This document shows positions 46,401 through 60,599 of a stretch of 64,000 nucleotides of DNA, piece by piece (the stretch's first letter is position 1; every line of letters starts with the position of its first letter). Position numbers and translations under genes: made by a program. This DNA comes from Anarhynchus alexandrinus. Taxonomy: Eukaryota > Chordata > Aves > Charadriiformes > Charadriidae. The stretch is from NCBI GenBank assembly GCA_008711295.1, contig VUYV01000400.1:546019-610018 (forward strand). Direction: 5' to 3'. The notes beneath the pieces are model-generated. The model ran no database searches, was not told where the DNA came from, and worked only from the letters and a program-made list of their open reading frames with translations.

Positions 46401-47700
46401 GCACAGCAGTCTTCTGAACACCCTGAAAGGATTGCACTGAGTGAGTGGTTTAAATGATTACTAATGCATTTACAATGCCTTTCCCCACAAGCTATGGTTA
46501 GTTTTGTTTCCAGCCCCTATTTTGGCTTAAACGCTTTCTTTGCAGGGCCCATAACAACTGTGTTAATGCTGACATTTTTTAGAGCAAGTGTTTAGTTTTC
46601 TGAGCCGGTGGGGCTAACATAAGGAAACCAGGAGGCAGCTGTGCATGTGATCAGGCATCTTTCTGTAGACTTTTGACAAAATTTTCTGTATTGTTCTTTA
46701 CCAAAGGGGTGGAAGGCAGGAAAGGTCAAAATCCTACTATCGGAATGCTGGGCCTCCAAGGTGTGACTCTGTCCTTGGGCTGGTCTTGGTGTAGCAAAGC
46801 TTCCCCTGAACTGTGCTGAGTGCTCGTGCAGCTGCTCCATCTATTCTCCTTTCCACTCTGCTGCCAGTAAAGCAATACAGTGAAAATACTGTGTGCTTTC
46901 AGGTAAGAAGAAAGGATAGAAAAAAAAAAAAAGAAAAAAAGAAAGAAAATATATCTTTCAATTACAAGGACTGATTCCCTTTTAAAGAAATGGAATACAA
47001 ACCAAAATACCCTCATGTAATGCCCTCTCGCATCTCTTCTCTAATTTTGACTTCCTGAAACATTTACGATTTTGACTTTCTTTTTTTTTCTGTGCAACAC
47101 ATGGTCTTTACTGGAGAAATTAGTCTGGTGCCTCTACAAAAGCTGAACTTTCCTTATCTGAACAATGTCCATTCAGTCTGACAGATACACTGCTTTATTA
47201 AATTACTTAAAGACACTGACAAAGCCCATAACTATGAATCTTAATCTTAAGGAACTCAGTTCTAATTTGTACAATGGCTTCCACTAGATTAGCACAGAGA
47301 AAAGATAAAGTAAAAAGCTGCCTCTGTGTGCAAGCTAGACAGTGCACAGCAAAGCCCAAAATCAATAAAAGCAGCAGAAAGTCTGCTCCTTTAGGCATTT
47401 ACTCATGGAGTGAAGGCATTTATATCATCAAGTTAACTGGGTTCCAGAGCAGGCTTTATTTTATATGGGATTTTCCCTTTCAAGGAAGAGCAATTTCATT
47501 GTGGAAGCAATAGTTTTCTTCTTCGTCTTAGCAGAAAAAAGATATCACACGTTTATAAATATAATAATAATTTCTTGTGACTTATTTTGGATCCTTCATA
47601 AGGGCAATTCTACTAGCAGAGAAAGGGAATACATGGTTTTCAGCTATTGGTCAGCCAGAACACACCCCTACCTGTGTGGGAATTTCAAGACATATTTTTC
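37405..47700. other. Intergenic DNA, no supported gene
   Basis: GC-richer patches with open frames of 127-129 codons lie at 39500-40080 and 42706-43089, but nothing in them is recognisable. A short (CA)7 lies at 44020-44033. A possible exon at 45055-45204 and a possible regulatory element at 40200-40520 are described in the findings. An A-rich tract lies at 46917-46950. Confidence 0.35.
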
Positions 47701-47708
47701 ATCAGGGT

Positions 47709-47736
47709 ATTCATACATTCATACATTCATTCATAC
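47709..47736 (+). repeat. ATTCATAC short tandem repeat
   Basis: Two full ATTCATAC units, one partial unit (ATTC) and another full unit. An ambiguous base lies 27 bp further on, at 47763. Confidence 0.9.
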
Positions 47737-48690
47737 ACGCTGGAAGGGAGGGATGCCATCCANAATGTCATTCTCGGTGGTTGTGGTCTCATATAAACGA
47801 GGGCATTTGGATATTTTCTGAAATGTGATGTAAGGTGTGTGAATGTAGAGTCATAGAGTCACTCACAGTGGAGGCACCTACTTTTATAGTTACTGCATCT
47901 GTTAGGTCGGTTAATGTGCGCACCTTTGGGCTCATCAGCTGGGGTCCCTCCCTACTCATTTTAGATGCAGAGCTTTTTCTTTATCTCTTCACTACCTGAG
48001 GAAGCTCTGACTACTCTAAATGGAAAGAAACAAACATCTCCAGAGAATGCTCCTTTTCATACAAGGCGAGTAACTACAGTATGTGTGATAAGCCACCATT
48101 TCCTGGTGCCTCTTTCTCGTTACCTAAAGCATAAGGAGCTGAAGGTTACTCACTTAGACTTACACAGGTAAGACTTAGGTGAGATAAATCACGTGTTTTA
48201 GATATCAGAAGATTACAAGAGGCAGATGTTTATGTCATGCAGTTCTAGTGCAAATCCACAGGGTTAATTATTACAGCTCCTACACAGGAAAAAAGGTCAG
48301 TCGCTTCCAAAGAAAGTCCCATACGAGATGCTTAACAAAATAGCCAGCATGGGCATGTAACTCTGATGTTCCTCTCTTTCCCCTGGCTCCCAATTAAATG
48401 TCCAGTCTAGAAAAGTGTTGTCACAATATTTAAAGACTTCTGCAGAACTAGGTGGTTTTGTGTGGCATGTCCCACAACAGATGGAGGAAGTCAAATCTTG
48501 ACCACAGTGAGAGACGTAATGCCTTATGATATATTGCCTCCTACTAGCAGGAAAAAAAAAGAAGGTTTTATCTCCTTTTCTTGTCACAACATCACATCAT
48601 TCATTAGTGCTGGCTGTGGAGCTGCAGTAGTTCACTATGCATCTCTGGAGCAAAATGCTCAGTAACAAGAAATAGGTATTTTGGTTTTAG

Positions 48691-48770
48691 ATAAAATCAT
48701 GGAAAAATTTGAGTTGGAAGAAACTTCTGGAAGTCAGCTAGTCCAAGCTCTTGCTGGGCACTGCTCACCT
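48691..48770 (-). mobile_element. CR1 LINE 3' tail, diverged
   Basis: AAATCATGGAAAAATTTGAG, then TTGGAAGAAACTTCTGGAAG and AGCTAGTCCAAGCTC match the CR1 tail in reverse orientation (consensus wording GTTGGAAGGGACCT and CTAGTCCAAC). It is more diverged than the other copies, so probably older. Confidence 0.75.
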
Positions 48771-49172
48771 CTGAGAAAAGGCTGAGGAGATGTCTTTAAG
48801 ATGAGATGAGTCCTGAGCTTCTGCTTCTTTCCACTGACTCTGGAAGGAGTGAAGCTCAGATGTAGATATTGATGCTCCATACATACGTAGACAGTACGGA
48901 GGAGCAGGATAGAAAGCAAGAGCAGTTTCTTAGACCACTGCTATAAAAAACATTTCATTTTTACCATGTCAGGGTCTTGTGCAAGTGGATCACAATGTCC
49001 ATAACGCTGCCTTCAGATAATGAAAGCTCACTGTGACTTGTTTAGACTGGATGTGAAGCATCAGCAATGTGTTCAGCTGCTGTAAGTGTAGTCTTCTGCT
49101 GCAGACAATGCCGTGAATAGCATACAGTGTATCAGCAGGTGGTAGGAAAGTACATCTAAATAGCTTAAGATC

Positions 49173-49305
49173 NNNNNNNNNNNNNNNNNNNNNNNNNNNN
49201 NNNNNNNNNNNNNNNNNNNNNNNNNNNNNNNNNNNNNNNNNNNNNNNNNNNNNNNNNNNNNNNNNNNNNNNNNNNNNNNNNNNNNNNNNNNNNNNNNNNN
49301 NNNNN
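49173..49305. other. Assembly gap (133 N)
   Basis: This is an unbroken run of N. The sequence on both sides is ordinary AT-rich intergenic DNA, so no content can be inferred. Confidence 1.
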
Positions 49306-50631
49306 CTCAGAAGGTACTTTGTGTACTTGGATACTCTTCTAGCACAGGAGCTGTTATGGAACTTGGCTTGTGGTAAATTATATTAGAGAATAAGGTTAAT
49401 TTATTTGATTACATTTGCCATTGTGGGGCAAGCATGAGCAATTTAGAGGATTAAACTGGAGCTACAAAGAAATGTGAGAAGTCCATTTAGGACTCTCAAA
49501 GTTTGATTATGTTGATAAGAGAGCGTCTTGTGCCAAATGAACATTGGAGTGGCCCTCTGATTACTTTTCAGCTGTACACTGTAATTTCATTATGGTCACC
49601 TTGAACGCGGAGTTGTATCAGTTCCTTACACACTGACTCATCTCCGCTACTCTCCATTACTCCATAAAGGGTCAAATCTCACATGTCTTGCTTATTCCTC
49701 CCCTACAGAAAATTCCCACAGGCATCTAAAACACACATGGTTTTGATTCACAACTGATTTGGGGCAATATGTCCATGGAATATTCAAGTGAGTGACCAAC
49801 ATGGCCACATTGAAGGATGCAATGGCCCTTAGTTCGTGCATTTTGGATTGATCTCTGCATACAACATCCTGGAGGGCAATGCAATTTTGGAAGACTCCCC
49901 TTCCATTACCCAGAGTGAGAAGAGAGTACAGCCGCTGTTTCAGGCACTCTACAGCACTCCTGTTTGGCTGCAAACTGTATGACATTGCTGGTGCACTGAG
50001 CACCATGGCTGTAGCAGGTTTCTGAGCACTAGAGAAGGCATTTAAGCATTTGTCTTTTGTCTATGAGCCACAATTTTATTGTGAGTCATATCTTGAAGTT
50101 TTATATTATCAGAAAGATGCCATTGTGCCTGGCATTTATAAATGAATCTGCAGTTTGCTGTAAGCACATAAATTATGCAGTAATATGCTATACAGTTTGA
50201 ACAACAGTAACTTTTTTCCTTCTATTTTTTTTTTAAATTAAATTGGAAAAGTACTGTATTAAATGCTTAACCATTAAATATAAATAGAAGGGGGAGAGTG
50301 GCTACAGAGTTGTAATCCATTGCCTGTATACAAGTCAATCTGAAGCAATTATATAGAACATCTCAGACAATGCGGATGGAGCAGGCAGAGGACCACCTAT
50401 CATCTATATGCTATAAAGGAAGGATCACAGTTTAAAAAGCACTTCTCGCTGGGAAGGTTTGACAAGTCAATCACAGTAGTGACCACCTGGTTATCTGCTT
50501 GACTAGGGCCAGAGCTGGGGTCATCACCTTCTTTTCCACCTAAATGTGGGTTTGACTGAGACTGAACACTTCCTGCATCTTGTTATTAGAGTAAATAAAT
50601 TTACTGAATCAAAGAATGTCACACAGGTATC
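49306..50631. other. Intergenic DNA, nothing recognised
   Basis: A 104-codon minus frame at 50006-49692 has no recognisable similarity. No repeat tail is seen before the CR1 element that begins at 50632. Confidence 0.4.
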
Positions 50632-52039
50632 TCATAGAATCATAGAACTGCCTAGGTTGGAAAGGACCTTTGAGATCATTGAGTCCAACCATGAACCTAA
50701 CACTGCCAAAACCACCACTAAACACAACATTTACCCATCTTTTAAATACCCCCAGGGATGGCGATTCCACCACTTCCTTGGGCAGCCTGTTCCAATGCTT
50801 GACAACCCTTTTGGTGAATAAATTATTCCTAATACCCAATCTAAGCCTCCCCTGGCACAACTTGAGGCCGTTTCTTCTTGTCCTGTCACCTGTTACTTGG
50901 GAGAAGAGACCGACCCCCACCTCGCTACAACCTCCTTTCAGGTAGTTGTAGAGAGCGATAAGGTCTCCCCTCAGCCTCCTTTTCTCCAGAGCAAACAACC
51001 CCAGTTGCCTCAGCCACTCCTCATAGGACTTGTTCTCCAGACCCCTCACTAGCTTTGTTGCCCTTCTCTGGACCCACTCCAGAATCTCAGTGTCTTTCTT
51101 GTAGTGAGGGGCCCAAAACTGAACACAGTATTTGTGGTGCGGCCTCACCAGTGCCGAGTACAGGGGGACGATCACTTCCCTAGTCCTGCTGGCCACACTA
51201 TTCCTGATACAGGCCAGGATGCTGTTGGTCTTCTTGGCCACCTGGGCACAGTGATGGCTCATATTCAGCTGGCTGTCAACCAACACCCCCAGGTCCTTTT
51301 CTGCTGGGCAGATTTCCAGCCACTCTTCCCCAAGCCTGTAGCGCTGCATGGGGTTGTTGTGACCCAAGTGCAGAACCCGACACTTGGCCTTGTTTAACCT
51401 CATACCATTGGTCTTGGCCCATGCATCCATCCTGTCCAGATCCCTCTGTAGAGCCTTCCTACCCTCAAGCAGGTCAACACTCCCACCCAACTTGGTGTCG
51501 TCTGCAAACTTACTGAGGGCACACTCGATACCCTTGTCCAGGTTGTTGATAAAGATATTAAACAGAACCGTCCCCAGTGCTGAGCCCTGGGGAACACCAC
51601 TTGTGACCGGCCACCAACTGGATTCAACTCCATTCACCACCACTCTTTGGACCTGGCCATCCAGCCAGTTTTTTACCCAGTGAAGAGTACACCCACCCAA
51701 GCCATGAGCAGCCAATTTTTCCAGGAGAATGCTGTGGGAGATTATGTCGAAGACTTTACTAAAGTCCGGGTAAACAACATCCACAGCCTTTCCCTTGTCC
51801 ACTAAGTGGGTCATCTTGTCACAGGAGGAGATCAGGTTTGTTAAGCAGGACCTGCCTTTCATGAACCCATGCTTACTGGGCCTGATCACCTGGTTGTCCT
51901 GCATGTGCTGCATAATGACACTCAGGATGATCTGTTCCATAACTTTCCCAGGCACCAAGGTCAGACCGACAGGCCTGTAGTTCCCTGGATCCTCCTTCTG
52001 GCCCTTCTTGTGAATGGGTGGGACCTCCCCAGTTAGCAA
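50609..52039 (-). CDS. CR1 ORF2 C-terminal half (reverse transcriptase), 5'-truncated
   Basis: A frame of 476 codons without a stop, reading reverse transcriptase that would copy CR1 RNA at a nicked target. Blocks in order are [17 protein letters not shown] near residue 12, [15 protein letters not shown] near 89, [12 protein letters not shown] near 145, and catalytic FADDTKLGG near 176, then the CR1 C-terminal part ending near [13 protein letters not shown] around residue 430. The last residues read through the 3' untranslated tail and into flanking DNA, so the true stop has been lost. The usual YxDF motif has Pro before Asp, and KAFD is KVFD. The endonuclease half is absent, so it cannot transpose itself. 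The listed start is only the first start-type codon in the fragment. Confidence 0.9.
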   Translation of the reverse strand: MLTGEVPPIHKKGQKEDPGNYRPVGLTLVPGKVMEQIILSVIMQHMQDNQVIRPSKHGFMKGRSCLTNLISSCDKMTHLVDKGKAVDVVYPDFSKVFDIISHSILLEKLAAHGLGGCTLHWVKNWLDGQVQRVVVNGVESSWWPVTSGVPQGSALGTVLFNIFINNLDKGIECALSKFADDTKLGGSVDLLEGRKALQRDLDRMDAWAKTNGMRLNKAKCRVLHLGHNNPMQRYRLGEEWLEICPAEKDLGVLVDSQLNMSHHCAQVAKKTNSILACIRNSVASRTREVIVPLYSALVRPHHKYCVQFWAPHYKKDTEILEWVQRRATKLVRGLENKSYEEWLRQLGLFALEKRRLRGDLIALYNYLKGGCSEVGVGLFSQVTGDRTRRNGLKLCQGRLRLGIRNNLFTKRVVKHWNRLPKEVVESPSLGVFKRWVNVVFSGGFGSVRFMVGLNDLKGPFQPRQFYDSMRYLCDIL

Positions 52040-52081
52040 GGACTGCTGATAAATGATGGAAAGTGGCTTGGTGAGCCACTC
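50632..52081 (-). mobile_element. CR1 LINE, 5'-truncated, long intact ORF2 part
   Basis: A non-LTR retrotransposon of about 1.45 kb. The 3' end at the left carries two 8-bp TCATAGAA units (50632-50647), followed by the CR1 tail CTAGGTTGGAAAGGACCTTT. Homology fades on the right after CTTGGTGAGCC near 52081, which is taken as the truncation point. It has the same orientation and nearly the same length as the copy at 20363. Confidence 0.97.
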
Positions 52082-55000
52082 ATGAGATAATGTGATGTCC
52101 AGAGCTCTCTGCCCCTAGAGCAATCAGTGACTTCTTCAGGGGTTTCCACCTTTCAGTAAGAGTGGAGTGATAGTCTGTGCTTAAATGCTCAAATCAGTGC
52201 CATCATCTCTCTTTTCCACCCTGCAGCCTATACCTGTACCTACGATGATCTGCCTGAGTTCCTTAGGAAGAACCACTGTTACCTCCCCTCATGTGGAAGC
52301 CAGAGGGTTGACATTTGCTCGCAAAGAGCCACCTTAGTGTTATTATGAGGCAGCATATCTGCACTGTGGATGTTATGTTCGTCACAGTTGCTGCTTTATT
52401 TCATGATTCTTTTGGCTAAGATGGTACAAATTACACTGGGGAGTGGCTATCAGTTTGCACTAGGGAAAAGTAAACAATTTACTTGACTTTTCTGATCATC
52501 CTAGAGATTTTTTTTAAAACTACACTCTTTTTAGTATGCCACCCCTTGGCTATTTTTCTACTTTCAGAGAGCAAATTTCAAGGAGAGACTCTCATCTATC
52601 TTGCCCTGAACCTGCCAGAATACTGTAGACGGCTCTGCTACCCGGTGTTCATAGGGCCAGATCGAACCATTGATTTTTTACATGGAACTCCCCATTGCCC
52701 TGAACAAACTGTACTGAGGAAAAGCTAATGGCATAGCTATGGCCCTTATAGATGAACAAGACCTGGTTTACCTGACATTTTGTTTTGTTTTGCAATTCCT
52801 GATTGAAACAATTCTCTGTTAGTATGCATTTGTTTCTTTACCTGCCTTTCAACCTTTTTGTAGTAAAGTAGTTGAGAGAAGAATGCTCAACTTTATCGTA
52901 TGCAGAGAATGGGTTACTGCTGTTCTCATCTATGACAGATTAATAAATGGAAAAATTACTTAATGATTTTTTTTTTTTCTGTGTCTGCTCAAACCTTTGA
53001 CACTTGCAATTACTACTGCACCTTTGAGAAAGAAACTCACGCTGGAACCTGGGTTGTTTTGGAGGGAGATCATAAACAGCTTCTCCCATATCACTGTGCA
53101 AAAAATGACACAGTGTACTCTTAACCACTGGTGATTTCTCAAAGTTAAGCAAGGAAGATGATGTTGGCTGGCTGACTCCTATGCTTGATGTACAAAAGGG
53201 GTTCCCACAGTTCCTGCTCTGATTTGTAGAAAAAAAATGACCTCTAGAAGAAATGGAAGGATGTATGCCAAGGGTGAAGCTATATGCTTTACCTTTAGAC
53301 CAGCTGGTGGTCCTAGCAACTGGACTGTACTCCAGATGATAAATTTTATCTCCTGCTCTGTAGGGTGATGGGTAGACTTAACCCTCTTTCTCACTCACAG
53401 CATGGCAATTTTCTAGTACTGTCTGGATGGAGGCGTGATGACAACATAAGACTACTGAAGGCCAAAGCTATCATGTATCAGAGAGACAAGACTGTGTAAA
53501 ATGACAAAATAACCATAAAAATATGCAAATCTCCTTTTCACTCTGAACACAAATCTATAGTAACTGCCAGGAGGGCAGAAATACAAGACAAAGAAAATGT
53601 ATATTAATCATTTACTTTAAATATAGGATTTCAAAATAGAGAGCTGTCAACCATGAATGAACTATTCTTTCTCTTGGAAAAGAGAAAGCTTGCAATGAGT
53701 TTTCTGCTTTCCCAGCAGCTTATTACAAGAACTTGTATGCTGCCCCCGTAAGGTTTTGCTGCAGAGATTTCAAATTTTGTACCCACAAAATGATAGATGC
53801 CTAAAATTAAGGTCAGAGAATGTGTTCTTAGGAATCTATAAAGGGTTTTCTTACTATGTGTGCTACTGGGAGTCCTTTACGCTGTATAATCATAATGATT
53901 TCCTTCTATTTGGCAGTATTCTAATGATTTCTGCATTCCATCTTCATTCTAACCTCCCTGCCACTGCAAGGATTCATTTCCCTATTTTATTTGCTTAAAA
54001 CATTTCTGTAACTTTTCATATTTTTCCTCAGGCCATTTGTGAATATTTATGCAAAACTTGGGCAGAGGGGAAAGAAAATGTTTTGAATACTTTCAGCTCA
54101 GGGAAAGGGAATAAAATGCAGAACCATGCTGGTTTTTGATGGACTAGCTGATTTCATTCCATGGTTAATAGTAGTGTGCTGTGATTCTGCCGTATAGTAG
54201 AGAGTATATTCTTCCAGCAGAAAAGAAAAGCTCTCATGATTTATCCCTTAGTGGCACTGAACATCTGCTGACGTTTCTTTTATTCCCTCTATTTCTCTTT
54301 TTGCAAGCCCATGAGAGAAACAGCTTGCTCGCTTTACAGGCTTGGAGCCCGTTTTCTCCCTTCAGGAAAGAGCCACGTATTTCTGCATCAGCATGCTGAA
54401 TCATTGCCATGTTTGTTGTAGATGCCCCTGATTAAATTTCGGGATAACCCAAGAGAGGCTGGCTTGCCCCATGGACAAATGTTCAGGGCGGTAGACTGAA
54501 AGAACAGTTTTCCAAGAGCTGATCACTTTTGGGCTGGTTACTTTTGGGCTGCCCTTCAACGGGCAGCATGGTTAGCTGTGCTAGTCTGGGTGAAAGGTGG
54601 CAATCACTTGTTGCTTCTAAAGCTGAACTGTTTGATTTACTCAAGTAGTTTTCAAGCTCCCTCTGTACTACCTGAATACAGCAGTAAAAATTACAAAGGC
54701 AGATTAGCTGACTTCAGATTTGCCTGTATACGTTTCCTGCTTTAGGCTTGCGGAAGTCTCATCAGGACCTCTGCCTGGGACCAGAGACATTAAAATTGTC
54801 CTGCTTGAACAACCAACTTTGAAATTCCCTACACACTTTATAAACACACGTTTGGAAAAATACAACAAAGAACAGCAGATCTCAGGAATCTCATCCTGTA
54901 TCCATTGCACTATCTAGAAGGTTTCCATTGTTTTTAAAGAAGATGGAATTGAGCTGCTGGTTTGAAACTGGGATTTTCTCCTTTAAACAAAGAGGAAGAA

Positions 55001-58000
55001 GATTATAGGTTCTGAAGATAAACAGCTATTTCTGAATGAGGGATTGCTTAGGTAGTTATTTGGTGGGGGTGGAGGTACTGGGAATTTAAAGTGTTCTGTT
55101 GTCAGAAGTGACTGAATGAGAGGGTCTGTGTAGAGTAAAAGCAAAAGGGTGTGTTATCTCCTGCGTTGGTCCTCTCTATTGCACACTGAGCATCATGACG
55201 CTGGTTTGGTTTACAGGTAGATTTCAGTCTCTCTTCCTGCAAATAATCTCTGTAAATGTGCTTTGTCTTATCAAATGAAAACTCAGCAGTGACAGAAAAA
55301 TGCCCTGACTAGCCTGCAAGGTGAACAACACTATTAATCCATTTTATGTCAGAGACTGTTCCCAAACTACCAAATTTTGCAGAGTAGTTCTATTGCAATT
55401 TGGGCTCAAGATAAGAGGTCTGGCAAGAATAACTGGAAAAGACATTCCTAATGAGGAAAGAGAAAACACCGGTAGGTGTTATTTCTATGTTTCTCCTTTG
55501 ACTAAGATCCAGCACCTTTACCTCACAGGAGACTACATATACATTGTGAGTAAATTAAAGCCATTTGTACTCAATAACTGTAACAATCAACTGGCAGAAA
55601 AGTTAGAAAATCATTGCTTGCAAAATTTTCAGATGACCTCAAGCTATTGGATAAGTAAATAAAGACAGGAACAGGCTAGTCATACAGAGTGAGCTGGATT
55701 ATTTTGTAAAGTGGGTAGATCTGAGTTGTGGGCTTTTGAAGACAACTGAATTCAAGAATGTGGATTTTGAAACAGAGCATATGGACCCCACTTTTGAGAT
55801 AGGATTCTGTAATGTTGTGACATCAAAAAGGTCTTGAGAGAGAGGTATACAACAAGCAGGGCAGGCATTTCCATTGAGATAGTTAGCTGAAGAGCTGATG
55901 TGACCTGTGGAGGTGTAAGCAAAGGCACAGGTAGGAGGAGAGGCAGGGCTCTCTGTGTAACCGCTAGCAAGGCCATCACTAGAACACTTCAGCTCTGGGG
56001 TGCCCATTTTGAGAATTCTGCTGAAAAATTGAAAAGGTTTTAAAAGAGTCTAAGCTGTAGTCTGGAAAACAGGTAGAAACCTTAACACAATTATCTTAAA
56101 TTATTCAAGTTGCAGATGTGATTTCCTCATTGCCTACAGATACCTACGTGTAGGAAAAGCTTCAGAAAACCAACAGCTCTTTAATGCAACAACAGAAAAT
56201 ATAATGAGAACTCAAGACTGCGATCTTTGCTAGGCAAATCAGGATTTTAAAGAAGGTGCAGATATTTTAAATGGTGAATATGGCCTATATCCTGGAGCAA
56301 TTCAAAGTAGATGTGGTGTATTCCCATTGCTAGAAGTTTAAGAAACCTGGCTGGATATGTTTCTGAAACACTTAATTCAGATTCAGCCAAAGTTCAGAGC
56401 TAATATGGAAAACATTAGGTGAAGTTCTAGTTCTAGGGGTTACACTAAAAGATTAATGGTTCCTTCTGGCTCAAAGATTGATGACCCTTTAAGAAAGTCC
56501 TGTGTTAGTGAAGAGGGATGCTGTCAGCATCATTGACTGTGCTGAAAGTGGTAATATCACAACACTGCTTAGTATTTTAGTATTAATAATACTTAGCCAA
56601 GGAATCTGTACAGTTTCAGATGCGTGACTGGGGGCAGGAACCTCTCCCCTTTTTCAGTCCCAGCCACCCCTCTATCTGATTTGGATGGCGAGATGGGCCA
56701 TAGGAACTTCCTGACAGGAACCTGACCCCATGGTGGAGCAGGATGACAGCAGGACTCCATCCATCTCCCTCGGTGGCCTGAAGCAGGGGACTTGCTGCAT
56801 CAGCATAGCTGTCCCCCTCACCCACCCGTACGTTCCCCATATGACCCTGCTTATTCACCAACTCTGCTCTGACGGCTTGCTGTGGAGAAGGAAGAGTGCT
56901 GCCACTTGAGGCCGGGAAGGGGTAAAGGAGCAAACTGTAGTGAAAAGACTGTGCAGAGAGCTTAGTCCAGCTCTGGTGAGAGGGACTAGGGAGGAGGCAC
57001 AGGTGGAAGCACAACAAGACCAAGCAGCCAAGGGCTGGGCTAGTCTGTGCAGCACTCCTGAAGCCAGTATGAAAAACAGCTTGTTTAGCACCTGATAACT
57101 TTGTTAGTATTCATTAATTGTGATGGGGTGACAAGACCCAACAAAAGGAGTTGGAACATTCCTAAGAACTAACAATACATGGAGGTGGGTGCATGCATAT
57201 AAAATAGTCTTCCTGGAAGGAGGAAGACCTTTAATTCAGGTCTGAATGAGTTGTGGTGCTTTCAGGAAGAGCCTTCTCGGATGCAGGACTCAAAACTTCT
57301 CTGCTGGGTCAGTGGACAGCCTACTAAACCGGCTCAAAATCATAGCTCTGAGCTTGGCCCAGCTGAGGAGATCTGAACTGGGCCAGGGACCTAGGATCTC
57401 AGCTATGGGAACAGCTTTACCAGAACCAATGCAGAAGGATTGTAAGGAGACTGACAGTAGTCCACATCTCATTTGTGCTCAGAAAATAATCTCCCATTTT
57501 GATTGTGCCAACTAGCAGAGTTACAGGAACTTCTTGTTCCTGGCATTGGATTTCATGTCAGAGGGAAAGCCGGTGTCTATTGCCTGTGAGTGGGGAGGGT
57601 TGCCTCCATACTATGCAGTTACCTTGCAAGGGCTCTTTCATAAGTTTTATAGAGTCCAGTAAACAAATAGACAAACTTTTCTGAACTTAGTCAAAGACCT
57701 GTAAACATCAAAACTTACTCAAGGTTGTAAATATATCTCCATATAGAGTCTGGATGCCTTAAATCAAAGAGCTTCCCAGTAAAGCAGAACAGAGCAATTA
57801 TGTCCATATCCAGAAACAAATTATGTTCACCTTGTAATTTGATTTTGATGTTATGTTTTGCAGTTATCTCCTTTGGCTCTGAGTCATTATTTGTAGTGGA
57901 AATACTGACACATGTAATGGCTCATAACAGCATATGGAAAGCAGGACAAAACTTTCCACCCTTCCCTCTGCCTCTGGTCACAAGGACTCATTCACTCGTC

Positions 58001-60599
58001 TTCTAGCAGCAGACAAACATTAGACTGCACATAGTCATAGCATATTTGTGTGCACCTGGGAAATGCTGAAAAAGCTTTTTATATAAGTGACTGTGATTTT
58101 TAGCTGATTGTCATACATGTGGAGCATTAGAAAGGAAGAAAGACTTCTGAACACTGAGGCTTACCAGGGGTGTTTTTCTGATGTCTTGAGAGGTTTTTGA
58201 GTTTTGTGTAACTTATTCCACTCTCTCTGTGAATTCTTCCTCTAACTTCTATGCAATTAAGACAAATTGGTTCCGGAGATGACTCTAGGGATCTCATTGG
58301 AGCTGTATTTTTTTTTTCCTCTGCAATCCGAAAACCTGGAAGAATGGGTAACTCTTCCTAGTACTCTCTTGCAAAGCAGATAAGGGGAAAAGAAATGGAT
58401 CCAATTGAGAAGCCCAAGAACTGCCTTTAAAAAAGGTCTTGTTACAAACTAAGCCAAAGCCATTCTACTACCTCTGTAGGCAGCACCAATGTAAAAACTG
58501 GACAAAACTGCAACAAATGGCAACTAAGCACTGCTTTGTTCCAAATTTAGAGAAGCTGCCTTCCTTCACTTCCAAGTTGTAGACGCAGAGTTAAAACAAT
58601 GACTTCTTTTATTTTGTATTGCCAGATTTCAAGGTAAAGTTAAGCCCAGTTATCGATGTTAAAAATATAAATCCATATATTGTCAGTAATATAATAAATT
58701 CCCATTATTGAATGATAGTAATCTATATTAGTTTTGTATTTCAATATTCTCACTTTCTCAGATCAGAAGGTGCTCGCTTTCAGACAGCTGATTTTAATCT
58801 GTATGTTGCTCTTCAGCATCAAATGGGATTAGACTAAAGTAAAGACTTGCACTATTTATCAGCAACCTTCTAAGAAACAGAAAATAAAACCCCTCTCTAA
58901 ACTTACATAATCTCCAAAAAGCAATGGTGTTTTCCAAGATTTTATTGCTGTGACTGCATATGGAATATAGTCCCTTGTACTGAGATTTATGTAGGTAGAG
59001 TTCTGTAAAAACAAGGAAAATATTGACTCCTGAAAACATTCTAATTATATGTATTAACATTTTATGCCCCTGACAGCTAAGAGCAATACTTGAAGCTATA
59101 TCCATAAAAGTACTTCTGACTCATTGCCCAGGAAGACTATTGCAGTGCAGCATACTTTTTTTGCTGAGTAGAGTGAGACTGAGAAGGCATTTAGATCCTG
59201 AAAATCCTGTTCCACTACCAAGCATGCGGGCGTTGTGAGCTGCCACAGCTGCTGTACTGCCTGGCAATTCTCCTTCTGCACATCTGCATGACTGCCTGCG
59301 CTCAGCTGGACAGAGATTTCACAGGAGACCATCTAGGAGCTGGAAAACTCACTCTTCTGTCTATATTCCTCCACAGGGCTTGATCTGATAAATCTTTTTA
59401 TTAAACTTATAAAACTTTCCCACAGGCTTTTGGTAAAATGTAGCCATGACTACTTTTTCTTTTTTTTTAATATACAAGAAGTAGGTATGGTGTTCCTTTT
59501 TCATTAACTTGCCAGTGATTGGACCGTTTGCCAAGAAGTGGGAGGATTTCTGCCTTTGAGCAATTCCCCTTCAAGCCTGAGAAGGTTCAGAACTACGTGT
59601 CCAATCTCCTAGGAGAAGCTGTAATTATAAGATTAAGCTAGGTCATGGCATCATCAACTCTTCACCTGTTGGAAAGAGGCCACTTTGCTGAAAACCCTCT
59701 GCAAGATCCACTGGGTGAACAGAAAGAGGCCTCTGTGGCTGCTGTCTAGGACAACCACCAGACTGAATAGATACTTAGTTCCCGAGTTTGGATAAAACAG
59801 GAAAGAGTGAGAACTTGAATTTGGGGGGGAATCTGGGCTAGCACAACTGCTTGCCTATATTTTGGTTTGATTCAGCAGGAACCAAACCTTTTTTTAGTTT
59901 GTTTGCTTGATATTTTTTTGTATGTCAATAGATTCAATACATAACATTTGTACTTCGCAGTACAGAAGAACCTGTCTCACTTAACAGCTGGAGGAAAGGG
60001 TAAATCTGTAGGATTTTACAAGTATATTTGCAAAAGAGGGCAAAAAGTCCAAAGGAGAAAACGTCAGACCTTTGAGTCTGCATACCAATAATCCCTGCAG
60101 CCAACAGCTGTGCAAAGGCATAGGAGTTTACAGAAGTTCTTTTGACTGGTGATGAGAAAAATAATTATGAAAAGGCATAAATATTTGGTGGACTAATGAT
60201 TTGAGGTTTGTAGGGCAGAGTTCAGGCTTCCAGCTTCAAGGTACTTGGCTGTCTCTGTACTAATAAATGGGATGTGCCTGATGCTGTTCTCTGCACTGAG
60301 GCCAACTGGCAGAGCAATACTTGAATTACCCTGTTAAGTTCTCTCATTCTCTGAAACAAGGTGTTTGAGTGAAGGCTGGGTGATATCAACCTCAAAGACC
60401 TTTGAAAGACTGCTCTCATCATTATTGCATGTGACAAAAAAGGGGAAGTTTGCAGAGGACTGTACAGATGCTGCACTGAGTGACAGTCAAGATCAGAAGA
60501 AAAAGTTGTTCCAATAATAGTGCTGTGACAGTCTGCATAGAAATTTTAGCAGTGAGGGTACACAGAAAAACCTATTATGCATAGTGGTCATCTGCAGTT
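52082..60599. other. Intergenic DNA, no supported gene
   Basis: A GC-richer patch lies at 56620-57070 with a 135-codon minus frame (57023-56616) of no recognisable family. A 12-bp direct repeat ACTTTTGGGCTG occurs twice near 54524-54552. An AT-rich patch lies at 58650-58750. No repeat tails or RNA genes were seen. Confidence 0.4.

Noticed and set aside
47845..47875. AGAGTCATAGAGTCACTCACAG, similar to CR1 8-bp units
   Set aside because: Only one and a half units are present and no CR1 body sequence follows.
49692..50006. A 104-codon minus-strand frame
   Set aside because: There are no recognisable motifs and no splice signals that fit a known gene.
56616..57023. A 135-codon minus-strand frame
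   Set aside because: It lies in a GC-richer patch where stop codons are rare. No motif, splice context or family resemblance was seen.
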